Shown: positions 48,664-55,886 of the stretch, piece after piece
How the letters are laid out: every line of letters starts with the position of its first letter
How positions within the stretch are numbered: the stretch's first letter is position 1
Assembly: GCF_007752935.1 (NCBI RefSeq)
Contig: NZ_CP036319.1
Location: 6,552,501 to 6,616,500 of the forward strand
DNA: 64,000 nt
Origin: Crateriforma conspicua
Lineage (GTDB): Bacteria; Planctomycetota; Planctomycetia; Pirellulales; Pirellulaceae
Direction of reading: 5' to 3'
Made by a program: the position numbers and the translations under genes
The notes under the pieces: generated by a model
Seen by the model: only the letters and a program-made list of their open reading frames with translations
The model's database searches: none
What the model was told of the DNA's origin: nothing

Positions 48664-49569
48664 TCAGCCGGCGGCGCGTGGGTGCGCCTTTTCGTAAATC
48701 TGCCGTAGCCCCGCGGCGCTAACGTGCGTGTAGATCTGTGTGGTCGACAGACTCTTGTGGCCCAGCAGTTCTTGAACGCTGCGAATATCGGCTCCGCGGT
48801 CCAGCAAGTGCGTGGCAAAACTGTGTCGCAGCGTGTGTGGACTGGTCCGTGAATCCAGATCAGCCAGACCGATGTATTTTTCCAACATCCGTCCGACGCT
48901 ACGTGTGGTCAGGTTTCGGCCGAATCGATTGACAAAGACCGGGGCTTCGCGGCCGAGTTGTTCGACCTTGGGATCGCGAACCCGCACCCGCGCATAGCGA
49001 TCGATCGCCCGCAGCGCGAATGATCCCAGCGGACTGATTCGTTCCTTGCGACCTTTCCCGCGCACGCGAACGATCTGTTCGTGCGGGTCGACGTCGCCGT
49101 CGCGGATCCCGACCAGTTCGCTGACGCGAAGCCCTGCGGAGTACATCGTTTCCAGAATCGCCCGGTCTCTCAGTCCCGCCGGATCGGCATCGGGCGGTGC
49201 CAACAACAGCCGTCCGACCTCATCGGTGCTTAACACGTGCGGCAGCTTTCGCTGTCGGCGTGGGTTACGCAGCGGCTTGGCGGGATTGCTGGTCGCCATC
49301 CCCTCTCGCATGGCAAAGCGATAGAAACTGCGCAGCGATGCCAACTTTCGGGAAATGGTCGCGCGTGCGTATCCGGCTTCGGTCAAAGCCGCCTGGAAGG
49401 TGCGCAGCTGTTGTGGCGACAGATCATCCGGCTTGGGCGTGCCGCCGGTGGTCGCTTGCAACCATTCCAACAATCCGAACAGATCTTCGCGATACGACTT
49501 GATCGTCAAGTCGGACGCATTGCGTTCGGTGGCCAAGTATCGCAGAAACGAGGTGATCGCTTGTTGCAT
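48664..49569 (-). CDS. xerD: XerC/XerD-family tyrosine recombinase
   Basis: 301 residues, the usual Xer length. The N-terminal SAM-like DNA-binding domain spans about 1-95. The catalytic set is complete: Arg148 in GLRVSELVGI, Lys172 in GKGRKER, His245 and Arg248 in HTLRHSFATHLL, His271 in LLGHKSLSTTQIY, and Tyr280. Such enzymes resolve chromosome dimers at dif with FtsK. No integrase-type att sites or phage genes are nearby, so it is probably the housekeeping enzyme. XerC versus XerD is uncertain. Confidence 0.93.
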   Translation of the reverse strand: MQQAITSFLRYLATERNASDLTIKSYREDLFGLLEWLQATTGGTPKPDDLSPQQLRTFQAALTEAGYARATISRKLASLRSFYRFAMREGMATSNPAKPLRNPRRQRKLPHVLSTDEVGRLLLAPPDADPAGLRDRAILETMYSAGLRVSELVGIRDGDVDPHEQIVRVRGKGRKERISPLGSFALRAIDRYARVRVRDPKVEQLGREAPVFVNRFGRNLTTRSVGRMLEKYIGLADLDSRTSPHTLRHSFATHLLDRGADIRSVQELLGHKSLSTTQIYTHVSAAGLRQIYEKAHPRAAG

Positions 49570-49605
49570 TGCCCAAAAGAGCCCGAAACGTTTGGAAGCG
49601 GACGC

Positions 49606-49848
49606 CTAAAATTCGTCCGATGACAGACTGTCCAACTCCGCTTCGTAATAATCACAGGCTTCATCGGGCACGGCGTCACGGATCTTTCGGCTCAGCATCG
49701 CGGCGTCGTACCAGCTGAAATCGATTTCCGGATTGGCGGCGAATCGGGCCAGCTGACGCAACGTTTCGTCGCGGTTCTGATCGTCGAACAAAAAGAGAAA
49801 CTTCTCTTCACCTTTGACCAACGCCAGTACGTTGATTTCCGCATCCAT
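49606..49848 (-). CDS. 80-aa acidic hypothetical protein
   Basis: 80 residues from ATG 49848 (MDAEINVLALVKGEEKFLFLFDDQNRDETLRQLARFAANPEIDFSWYDAAML). The frame is open further upstream to 50043, overlapping the next gene's coding strand, with non-protein-like sequence. It is strongly acidic at the end (DYYEAELDSLSSDEF). No signal, membrane segment or Cys cluster is present. It sits just upstream of the Xer gene on the same strand with a 36-base gap. Not recognised. Confidence 0.72.
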   Translation of the reverse strand: MDAEINVLALVKGEEKFLFLFDDQNRDETLRQLARFAANPEIDFSWYDAAMLSRKIRDAVPDEACDYYEAELDSLSSDEF

Positions 49849-49933
49849 TCGATTGTTCCCGATGGTCCGTTGAACGCCCGTGGCCTTGGACCGAGCCGAC
49901 AATTTGCCGCCCGGTGTGCCACGCTGACGAACA

Positions 49934-51001
49934 TCAGTATCGGCTGAGCGGCCAACGCAGGATGAGGTCGCTTTGGTCCGCACCCCCGCGAGACTCCAGC
50001 ATTTCGGCGATGTGAAGGTGACAACAGAAACGTACGAAATCATCGCTACGTTTCAGATATCCTTGCCAACCCATCCCGCGCGCGTCATCGCCCGTTTCAA
50101 CGTAATCGGCAAGCCTTGCCGTAAAGTAAGGGTCGTCCCCGCGATACATCCGCGTTTGTGCCAAGACCGGCTTATGAGTGGGCGTTGCAACCGGTCGCAC
50201 CGGAGCCGGCGGATCGGGGATCAAGTCGACCGGGCCGGGGAAATTGGGCGGCAAGCTTTCGTGCATCGCTCCGTCGGCGGTCCACGATTCCGCATCCAAG
50301 GTGACGACCGAACCATCCACGGGGTCTTGCAACATGACATCGCCGATGACGTTTTCGCCTTCGACATAGCCCGCTTGGACCGTCGCTTGGCTGTCGGGGC
50401 CTTGGTGGCCGTCGGGTTGTTGCTGGGCAACGGTCGGCGATTGGGTGGCCAGTTGGCTGCGGGCAAGTTCGAATTCGGCTTCCTGGACAATTCGACTGGG
50501 AATGCCTTCTTCCGCCTCGGTTCCCCACGGCAAACCATAACCGGGCGGAATTTCGTGGAAGCCTTCGTTGGCCGCATACCAGTGAACGGTCATGGCCATG
50601 CGGGGCGGGTAATACGATTCGTAATCGGTGACCGAACCGACCACGACCGCTTCCACGTTCATGAACCGGGCCAGATTCTGAAACTGTTGTCCGGTCGTGG
50701 GTTCGCCGAACTGCATCGCATAGGCGTGCCACTGTGCTTTGGTCACGCCGACCGGCAAAACCTCAAACCCGGGAACCGCTTGCAGCGCCGCATAATAGGC
50801 CTCGGCCACCTGTTCGGTGTCCAGCGTCGGCGATTGGCTTTGGTTGTAAAACGGCAACACCGCCACCCGCTTGAGCTGCGGGAACGGGTTGTGAAGCCGT
50901 TGACGGTACCGCGTTTCGGGAAACAGCGAACAGCCGCCCCAAATCGGGCACAAAGCGATCGTCAGCAGAATCGCGGGCAGATGACGGGTGGCGTGTTTCA
51001 C
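49934..51001 (-). CDS. Envelope lipoprotein of GNA1162/LpoB-like type
   Basis: 355 residues from GTG 51001. A signal peptide (LPAILLTIALCPIWGGC) ends in a GGC lipobox-like site. The conserved core (LKRVAVLPFYNQSQSPTLDTEQVAEAYYAALQAVPGFEVLPVGVTKAQWHAYAM, then LARFMNVEAVVVGSVTDYE) matches periplasmic lipoproteins such as GNA1162 and LpoB/CsgG-like families with a Rossmann-like core. A Pro/Gln-rich region (about 190-290) precedes the C-terminus. An outer-membrane assembly or regulator role is likely. The next gene upstream is a secreted hypothetical on the same strand. Confidence 0.8.
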   Translation of the reverse strand: MKHATRHLPAILLTIALCPIWGGCSLFPETRYRQRLHNPFPQLKRVAVLPFYNQSQSPTLDTEQVAEAYYAALQAVPGFEVLPVGVTKAQWHAYAMQFGEPTTGQQFQNLARFMNVEAVVVGSVTDYESYYPPRMAMTVHWYAANEGFHEIPPGYGLPWGTEAEEGIPSRIVQEAEFELARSQLATQSPTVAQQQPDGHQGPDSQATVQAGYVEGENVIGDVMLQDPVDGSVVTLDAESWTADGAMHESLPPNFPGPVDLIPDPPAPVRPVATPTHKPVLAQTRMYRGDDPYFTARLADYVETGDDARGMGWQGYLKRSDDFVRFCCHLHIAEMLESRGGADQSDLILRWPLSRY

Positions 51002-51122
51002 GTTTACTCGGGCCGGCGCGCAATGAGTCCCGCGTTGCCTCCGTCCCTAGCTCTCTTGAATCGGCACGCATCGCGGCCGACTTGATTTAAATCCCAGCAT
51101 TTTTTCCCGCTGGCGATCCGCA

Positions 51123-51527
51123 TCAGCGAACGTACACCGGCACCAGCACGGTCGGCTGGTTGTAGCGGCTGGCCGCCGTTGGGATCGCGTGGAAGCGAGG
51201 CCGCAACGGCGAATGTCCCAGCCAAGCGTCGCGTTCCATCCGCGCCATACGATGCTTCATCCAGTAAAGCGCTCGTTCCTGACGAAGCATCGCGGTCCGC
51301 AGCTTTTTGTCGTACGCCTGTTCGGCGCGACGACGGTCCAGCGACGGATTTTCGGTCACAGCCGGCTGCTGCGTTGCGCTCGGCTCGGCCGATTCGGCGG
51401 GGCTGCCGTATAGCGGCAGACGATCGAACATCGGCGCGGCCGCATCGGTCGCACTGTCTTGCGCCACAGCGGCACCGGCGGAAAACACACAAACCGCGAA
51501 AGCGGACAACAGCAACGTCTTTTTCAT
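51123..51527 (-). CDS. 134-aa secreted hypothetical protein
   Basis: A signal peptide starts it (KKTLLLSAFAVCVFSAGAAVAQ). The mature region has a Ser/Ala/Pro-rich linker and a helical basic core (LDRRRAEQAYDKKLRTAMLRQERALYWMKHRMARMERDAWLGHSPLRP), then ends with YNQPTVLVPVYVR. No known domain. It lies upstream of the GNA1162-like lipoprotein on the same strand with a 121-base gap, so a shared transcript is possible. Confidence 0.75.
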   Translation of the reverse strand: MKKTLLLSAFAVCVFSAGAAVAQDSATDAAAPMFDRLPLYGSPAESAEPSATQQPAVTENPSLDRRRAEQAYDKKLRTAMLRQERALYWMKHRMARMERDAWLGHSPLRPRFHAIPTAASRYNQPTVLVPVYVR

Positions 51528-51887
51528 TTCACCCGCTCGTACGCCGGAAGGTGTTTGGCCAGATTTCTGGGTTGATAGCCCTGCCCTTGGTATCGGCGAT
51601 TGACCGAAGCGGCGCTTAGGCGTGCGAACGAAACAAGGGTGAATCAGACGCCCACAAACGGGTTATGCGGACGGATCTGGGCAACTGTATCGATTAGGGT
51701 GTTTATGCGGCGACCGCCCAGACGGCGTTGTCGCGGATGACGCCCTTTTCGTCGGCGAAGCGCCGGCTAAGATGAATCGTCAGACGCATACGACGTTCGT
51801 GATCCGACGGTGCGTCGCCCCCCCTTTGCGAATCGTTCATCGACGAACCGTTCCGTTTTTCAACCGTCCTGCCCGCTGAACAGACCT
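51528..51887. other. 360-base divergent intergenic region
   Basis: It lies between two divergent genes. TTATGCGG occurs twice (around 51664 and 51702), with a TAAGAT near 51769 but no fitting -35 element. No gene or RNA is supported. Confidence 0.35.
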
Positions 51888-52088
51888 ATGAACAAATTGA
51901 TCTCCTTGGTTGCCGCCGCCCTGTTGTGCTGCTTCACCGTCGGATGCACCCCGCCGGCCGAAGACGTGGACGTTTCGACCGACACCACCGTCACCGAAAC
52001 GGAAACCTCCAACACCACCACCGGTGTTGAAACCCCGGGCAGCAACGTCACCACCGGCAGCGAAACGCCCGCCGGCGAAACTCCCTGA
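51888..52088 (+). CDS. Small Thr-rich lipoprotein
   Basis: 66 residues from ATG 51888. The signal peptide NKLISLVAAALLCCFTVGC ends in a lipobox-like VGC. The mature part is low complexity, rich in Thr, Glu and Gly (TDTTVTETETSNTTTGVETPGS), probably disordered. Its open frame extends back to 51810 without a signal. It stands alone, converging on lpxK. Function unknown. Confidence 0.7.
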   Translation: MNKLISLVAAALLCCFTVGCTPPAEDVDVSTDTTVTETETSNTTTGVETPGSNVTTGSETPAGETP

Positions 52089-52136
52089 TTGACGGCCCAC
52101 CGCCGTTGCGTTTGGCTGAGATTTCCCGCCGTTGCC

Positions 52137-53207
52137 CTAGAAGTCTTTGGGCCGTTCAATCACCGATTGGACGGCCTTTTTTAATGCCGCTTCGCCGGAC
52201 AAGACCACCCAATCGACCTGAACCGCGGACAACGGCAGTCCGCCCAGTCGCGAGGTCTTCAGTTTCACAAGATCCTTGTGGGTACAGACCACTTCGTCGA
52301 CGCGGCCATCCAGCCCGCCGATCCATTGGCGTATCCGCTGGACCGTGTCGGGTTCGTACCGGTCGTGGTCGGGCAAACGAAAAGAATCGACCATGGTCGC
52401 GCCGCACTGCCGCACCGTTGATTCGAAAGAATCTGGATTTCCGATCGCACACAAAGTCGCGATCCGGCGGTTTTCCAGATCACGGATCGGCCGGTTCGGG
52501 TCGGCATCATTGATCAAGCGTGACGGTTGGTGGTCGCTGGTGATCAGCGGTATCTGATCGCCGATCCGTCCGTCCACCTCAGCCAAGCGTTGCTGGATCG
52601 CATCCACCGTGTCGGCATTGACTTGGCCGCACCGGCTGAGGATCACCAGATCGGCACGTCGGATTCCGGTCACCGGTTCGCGCAGCAACCCACGTGGCAA
52701 CAGGTGACCGTACCCGAACGGACATGTCGCATCGATCACGACAATGTCCAGATCGCGATGCAAGCGGCGATGCTGGAAACCGTCGTCCATCAAGATCACT
52801 TCGGCTTCCAATTCATCGACCGCGATTTTGGCGGCCGCCACCCGATCGGGATCCTGCAAATGCGGCACATCGGGCAATCGCGCGTACAACTCATCGGCCT
52901 CGTCGTTTTGGTCGGCGTCCCCACGCCCGTAACCTCGGCTGACCAATGCCACACGGTACCCGGCATCGCGGATCTGTCGGGCTAGAGCGGCAACGATCGG
53001 CGTCTTACCAGTCCCACCGGTCGTCAAATTGCCAACGCTAATGACCGGAACGCCACAATCGATCACCGCCTGGGGATCGCGATCGAAACGCCGATTTCGA
53101 TGACGAACGCCCAATCCGTAAGCCAGGCTGCCGGCCCCCAAGGCCGCACGCAACAATCCCGCCGGCACACCGCGTTTCCGTCCCGACATGATTTCGCGAT
53201 AATCCAT
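52137..53207 (-). CDS. lpxK: Tetraacyldisaccharide 4'-kinase
   Basis: 356 residues from ATG 53207; a GTG directly before it, at 53210, is also possible. LpxK phosphorylates the 4' position of the lipid A precursor at the inner membrane. The P-loop is SVGNLTTGGTGKTP near 57-70. Family marks follow: VALVSRGYG, ILMDDGFQHRRLHRDLDIVVID, PRGLLREP and CTHKDLVKL. Its presence implies a lipid A with a 4'-phosphate step. A Met-containing short hydrophobic N-terminal helix (LLRAALGAGSLAYGLGV) may contact the membrane. It is divergent from the amidohydrolase. Confidence 0.95.
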   Translation of the reverse strand: MDYREIMSGRKRGVPAGLLRAALGAGSLAYGLGVRHRNRRFDRDPQAVIDCGVPVISVGNLTTGGTGKTPIVAALARQIRDAGYRVALVSRGYGRGDADQNDEADELYARLPDVPHLQDPDRVAAAKIAVDELEAEVILMDDGFQHRRLHRDLDIVVIDATCPFGYGHLLPRGLLREPVTGIRRADLVILSRCGQVNADTVDAIQQRLAEVDGRIGDQIPLITSDHQPSRLINDADPNRPIRDLENRRIATLCAIGNPDSFESTVRQCGATMVDSFRLPDHDRYEPDTVQRIRQWIGGLDGRVDEVVCTHKDLVKLKTSRLGGLPLSAVQVDWVVLSGEAALKKAVQSVIERPKDF

Positions 53208-53382
53208 CACCCGGCCACTACGTGTCGACGATTCCTGGAACTGGTGCCGTCGCGATTCCCAACAATCGCGACACTGTTTTTCTGGGTCCAGAATAGCGCC
53301 CCGACGTCCGGGCTGTCACCCTGCTTTGCCGTCACTGTCGCCCACATTTTTTACCGCCCCACACTTCTTACCGGCTGCCCCC

Positions 53383-54216
53383 ATGCTGATCGATAGTCAT
53401 CACCATCTTTGGAAATACAGCGTCGACGACTATGGCTGGATTGACGATTCCATGTCGGTGCTGAAGAACGATTTTCTGGCACCTCAATTAGCACAAATCG
53501 CCGATGACCATTCGGTTGATGGCTTCGTCAGCGTCCAGGCCCGCCAGTGCATCGAAGAGACCGATGCCTTGCTGGAAATCGCCGAACAGGAATCACGCAT
53601 CCGCGGCATCGTCGGCTGGGTGCCCTTGGTCGATCCGGATGTCGACAAGCACTTGCACCGTTATGCGGATCAACCGCGGGTGGTGGGATTTCGGCACGTG
53701 GTGCAAGACGAACCCGATAACCGTTTCCTGTTGCGGGAAGACTTCAATCGCGGTGTCGGCCGGCTGCGTGAATTTGGTTTCGTCTATGACATTTTGATTT
53801 TCGGGCGACAGTTGCCGGCGGCACTGGAATTCGTCGACCGACATCCCGACCAAAAGTTTGTCTTGGACCATATCGCCAAACCGGCGATCGACGGCGACCA
53901 CGTCAACGCGAATTGGATGACCAATTTCCGCCAGTTGGCCAAGCGTTCCAATGTCGTTTGCAAGTTCAGCGGCGTTGTGACCGAGGTCCGTGACGAACAA
54001 TGGACGATCGACACGATCCGTCCGTACTTTGACATCGCGTTGGAAGCATTCGGCGCGGATCGATTGATGTTCGGCAGCGATTGGCCGGTGTGCTTGCTTC
54101 GTTCGCAATACACGCGGTGGCTGGACACAGTTCGGCAGCTGACCGAACCGCTGAGCGATTCTGAAAAGGCGCAGTTCTTTGCCCAGACCGCGATCGACGC
54201 CTACGGCTTGAAGTGA
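53383..54216 (+). CDS. Amidohydrolase_2-family lactonase/hydrolase
   Basis: 277 residues from ATG 53383. The metal-binding start MLIDSHHHLWKYS is typical of the L-fuconolactonase/L-rhamnonolactonase branch. Other family sites are FRHVVQDEPDN, FVLDHIAKPAI and LMFGSDWPVCLL. Members hydrolyse sugar lactones in fucose or rhamnose breakdown, which suits a polysaccharide-degrading planctomycete. Exact substrate unclear. Cytoplasmic; no signal. It converges on proS with a 25-base gap. Confidence 0.88.
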   Translation: MLIDSHHHLWKYSVDDYGWIDDSMSVLKNDFLAPQLAQIADDHSVDGFVSVQARQCIEETDALLEIAEQESRIRGIVGWVPLVDPDVDKHLHRYADQPRVVGFRHVVQDEPDNRFLLREDFNRGVGRLREFGFVYDILIFGRQLPAALEFVDRHPDQKFVLDHIAKPAIDGDHVNANWMTNFRQLAKRSNVVCKFSGVVTEVRDEQWTIDTIRPYFDIALEAFGADRLMFGSDWPVCLLRSQYTRWLDTVRQLTEPLSDSEKAQFFAQTAIDAYGLK

Positions 54217-54241
54217 TTCCGATCGCCGGAAAGGAATCCGA

Positions 54242-55744
54242 TCAATACGACTTGGCAAAGATGGCGTAATGCTCCGCCGGCTTGCCGGTCAAAAAGCATT
54301 TGCCCGGATGGTTGTCGCCACGCGGAATGCACCGCGGGGTGACTTTCAGTTCTTTCAACAAATCGGCCAAGTCTGCTTCGCTGGCAAAGTGACACTTCGC
54401 AAAGCCCCCATGAATCTCCGGATTCTTGGCATTGGCCGGTGTGAAGAACGAACGGAAATCGGCTTCGTTGTCGATCGTGACGGTGTTGTCGTTGCGCATT
54501 GCCAGGGCGCGTTCAAACAAACCCGTTTGAATCTGGGCCAACAGGTCGCTCACCTTGGCGACAAATTCGGCTTTGTCCATGCCGATACTTTTGGGCTGAT
54601 CACGACGGCCGACAAAGACGCTGTCGGCGGCCATGTCTTTCGGACCGACTTCCAATCGAATCGGAACGCCCCGTTTGACGTGGTACCACTTCTTTTCACC
54701 GCCGCGAATGTCGCGGTCATCGATTTCAATACGGATCGGTTGGTTGTCGTATTCTTGGGCGGCGATCTGATCACGAAGCTCGTTGACGTATTGCAAAATC
54801 TGGCCGCGTTGATCGTCGCCTTTGTATATCGGTTGGATCACGATTTGGATGGGTGCCAAACGTGGCGGCAAGACCAAGCCATCGTCGTCACTGTGGGTCA
54901 TCACCAATGCGCCGACCAACCGTGTGGAAACGCCCCAGCTGGTGGTCCAAGCGTACTGGATGTCACCGGTTTCGCTTTGAAACTTGATCTCCTGGGCTTT
55001 GGAAAAGTTTTGCCCAAGGAAGTGACTGGTACCGGCCTGCAGTGCCTTGCGATCTTGCATCATCGCTTCGATGGACAGCGTTTCGACGGCACCGGGAAAG
55101 CGTTCGCTGTCGGTCTTGCTGCCGACGATCACCGGCATGGCCATCCAGTTTTCGGCAAAATCGGCATAGACGTCGATCATCCGCTCGGTTTCTTCGACCG
55201 CTTCTTCGGCGGTCGCATGAACCGTGTGACCTTCCTGCCACAAAAATTCAGCGGTCCGCAAAAACATCCGCGTCCGCATTTCCCAGCGAACCACATTGGC
55301 CCACTGGTTGATCAGGATCGGCAGATCACGATAGCTCTGAACCCACTTTGCATAGGTCGCGCCGATGATCGTTTCGCTGGTCGGCCGAACGATCAGCGGT
55401 TCTTCCAACTTGCCCGCCGGCCGCAGCCCGCCGTCGGGATCCGGTTCCAGACGGTGGTGGGTGACGACGGCACATTCCTTGGCGAACCCTTCGACATGTT
55501 CGGCTTCCTTTTCCAGAAAGCTCATGGGAATGAACAGCGGGAAATAGGCGTTCTGGTGCCCGGTCGCCTTGAACATGTCGTCCAGGGATCGCTGCATGTT
55601 TTCCCACAACCGGTATCCCCACGGTTTGATCACGATGCAGCCGCGGACCGCCGACGTTTCCGCCATGTCGGCTGCACGGACGACCTGTTGAAACCATTCC
55701 GGATAGTCTTCGGCGCGAGTCGGCGTGATGGCGGTTTTGGCCAT
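54242..55744 (-). CDS. proS: Prolyl-tRNA synthetase, archaeal/eukaryotic (ProS type 3) class
   Basis: 500 residues; charges tRNA-Pro. The start (ITPTRAEDYPEWFQQVVRAADMAETSAVRGCIVIKPWGYRLWENMQ) and the end KCFLTGKPAEHYAIFAKSY belong to the archaeal/eukaryotic-type group, which lacks the editing insertion of the bacterial enzyme. Class II motifs include VRPTSETIIGATYAKWVQSYRDLP and WEMRTRMFLRTAEFLWQEGHTVHA. Cys residues near the C-terminus (KCHFA, RCIPRG, KCFLTG) may hold zinc. It follows flgE by 142 bases on the same strand and may be a separate transcript. Confidence 0.96.
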   Translation of the reverse strand: MAKTAITPTRAEDYPEWFQQVVRAADMAETSAVRGCIVIKPWGYRLWENMQRSLDDMFKATGHQNAYFPLFIPMSFLEKEAEHVEGFAKECAVVTHHRLEPDPDGGLRPAGKLEEPLIVRPTSETIIGATYAKWVQSYRDLPILINQWANVVRWEMRTRMFLRTAEFLWQEGHTVHATAEEAVEETERMIDVYADFAENWMAMPVIVGSKTDSERFPGAVETLSIEAMMQDRKALQAGTSHFLGQNFSKAQEIKFQSETGDIQYAWTTSWGVSTRLVGALVMTHSDDDGLVLPPRLAPIQIVIQPIYKGDDQRGQILQYVNELRDQIAAQEYDNQPIRIEIDDRDIRGGEKKWYHVKRGVPIRLEVGPKDMAADSVFVGRRDQPKSIGMDKAEFVAKVSDLLAQIQTGLFERALAMRNDNTVTIDNEADFRSFFTPANAKNPEIHGGFAKCHFASEADLADLLKELKVTPRCIPRGDNHPGKCFLTGKPAEHYAIFAKSY

Positions 55745-55886
55745 GGCGGTGATGCAAAAGTTCGAGGCGTCAGAACATCAAGAAAACGCGTGCGAACCAG
55801 GCCCACACGCGTCGAACGAAAGCGGCATCGTACCGAAGCCGCCGGATCAGAATAAGACCGCGCCCGGCGGCCAAACCGGCGACGGC

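Noticed and set aside
48664-49569. Tyrosine recombinase as a mark of an integrated element
   Set aside because: The protein has Xer length and motifs. No att repeats, tRNA, phage genes or composition change flank it, so a housekeeping Xer is more likely.
52090-52120. Short hairpin after the small Thr-rich lipoprotein
   Set aside because: The ACGGC/GCCGT stem is only 5 bp and lacks a proper T-run; too weak to call.
54269-55855. 528-residue plus-strand frame antisense to proS
   Set aside because: proS has all class II motifs on the minus strand, and the plus frame is His/Phe/Arg-rich without any motif.
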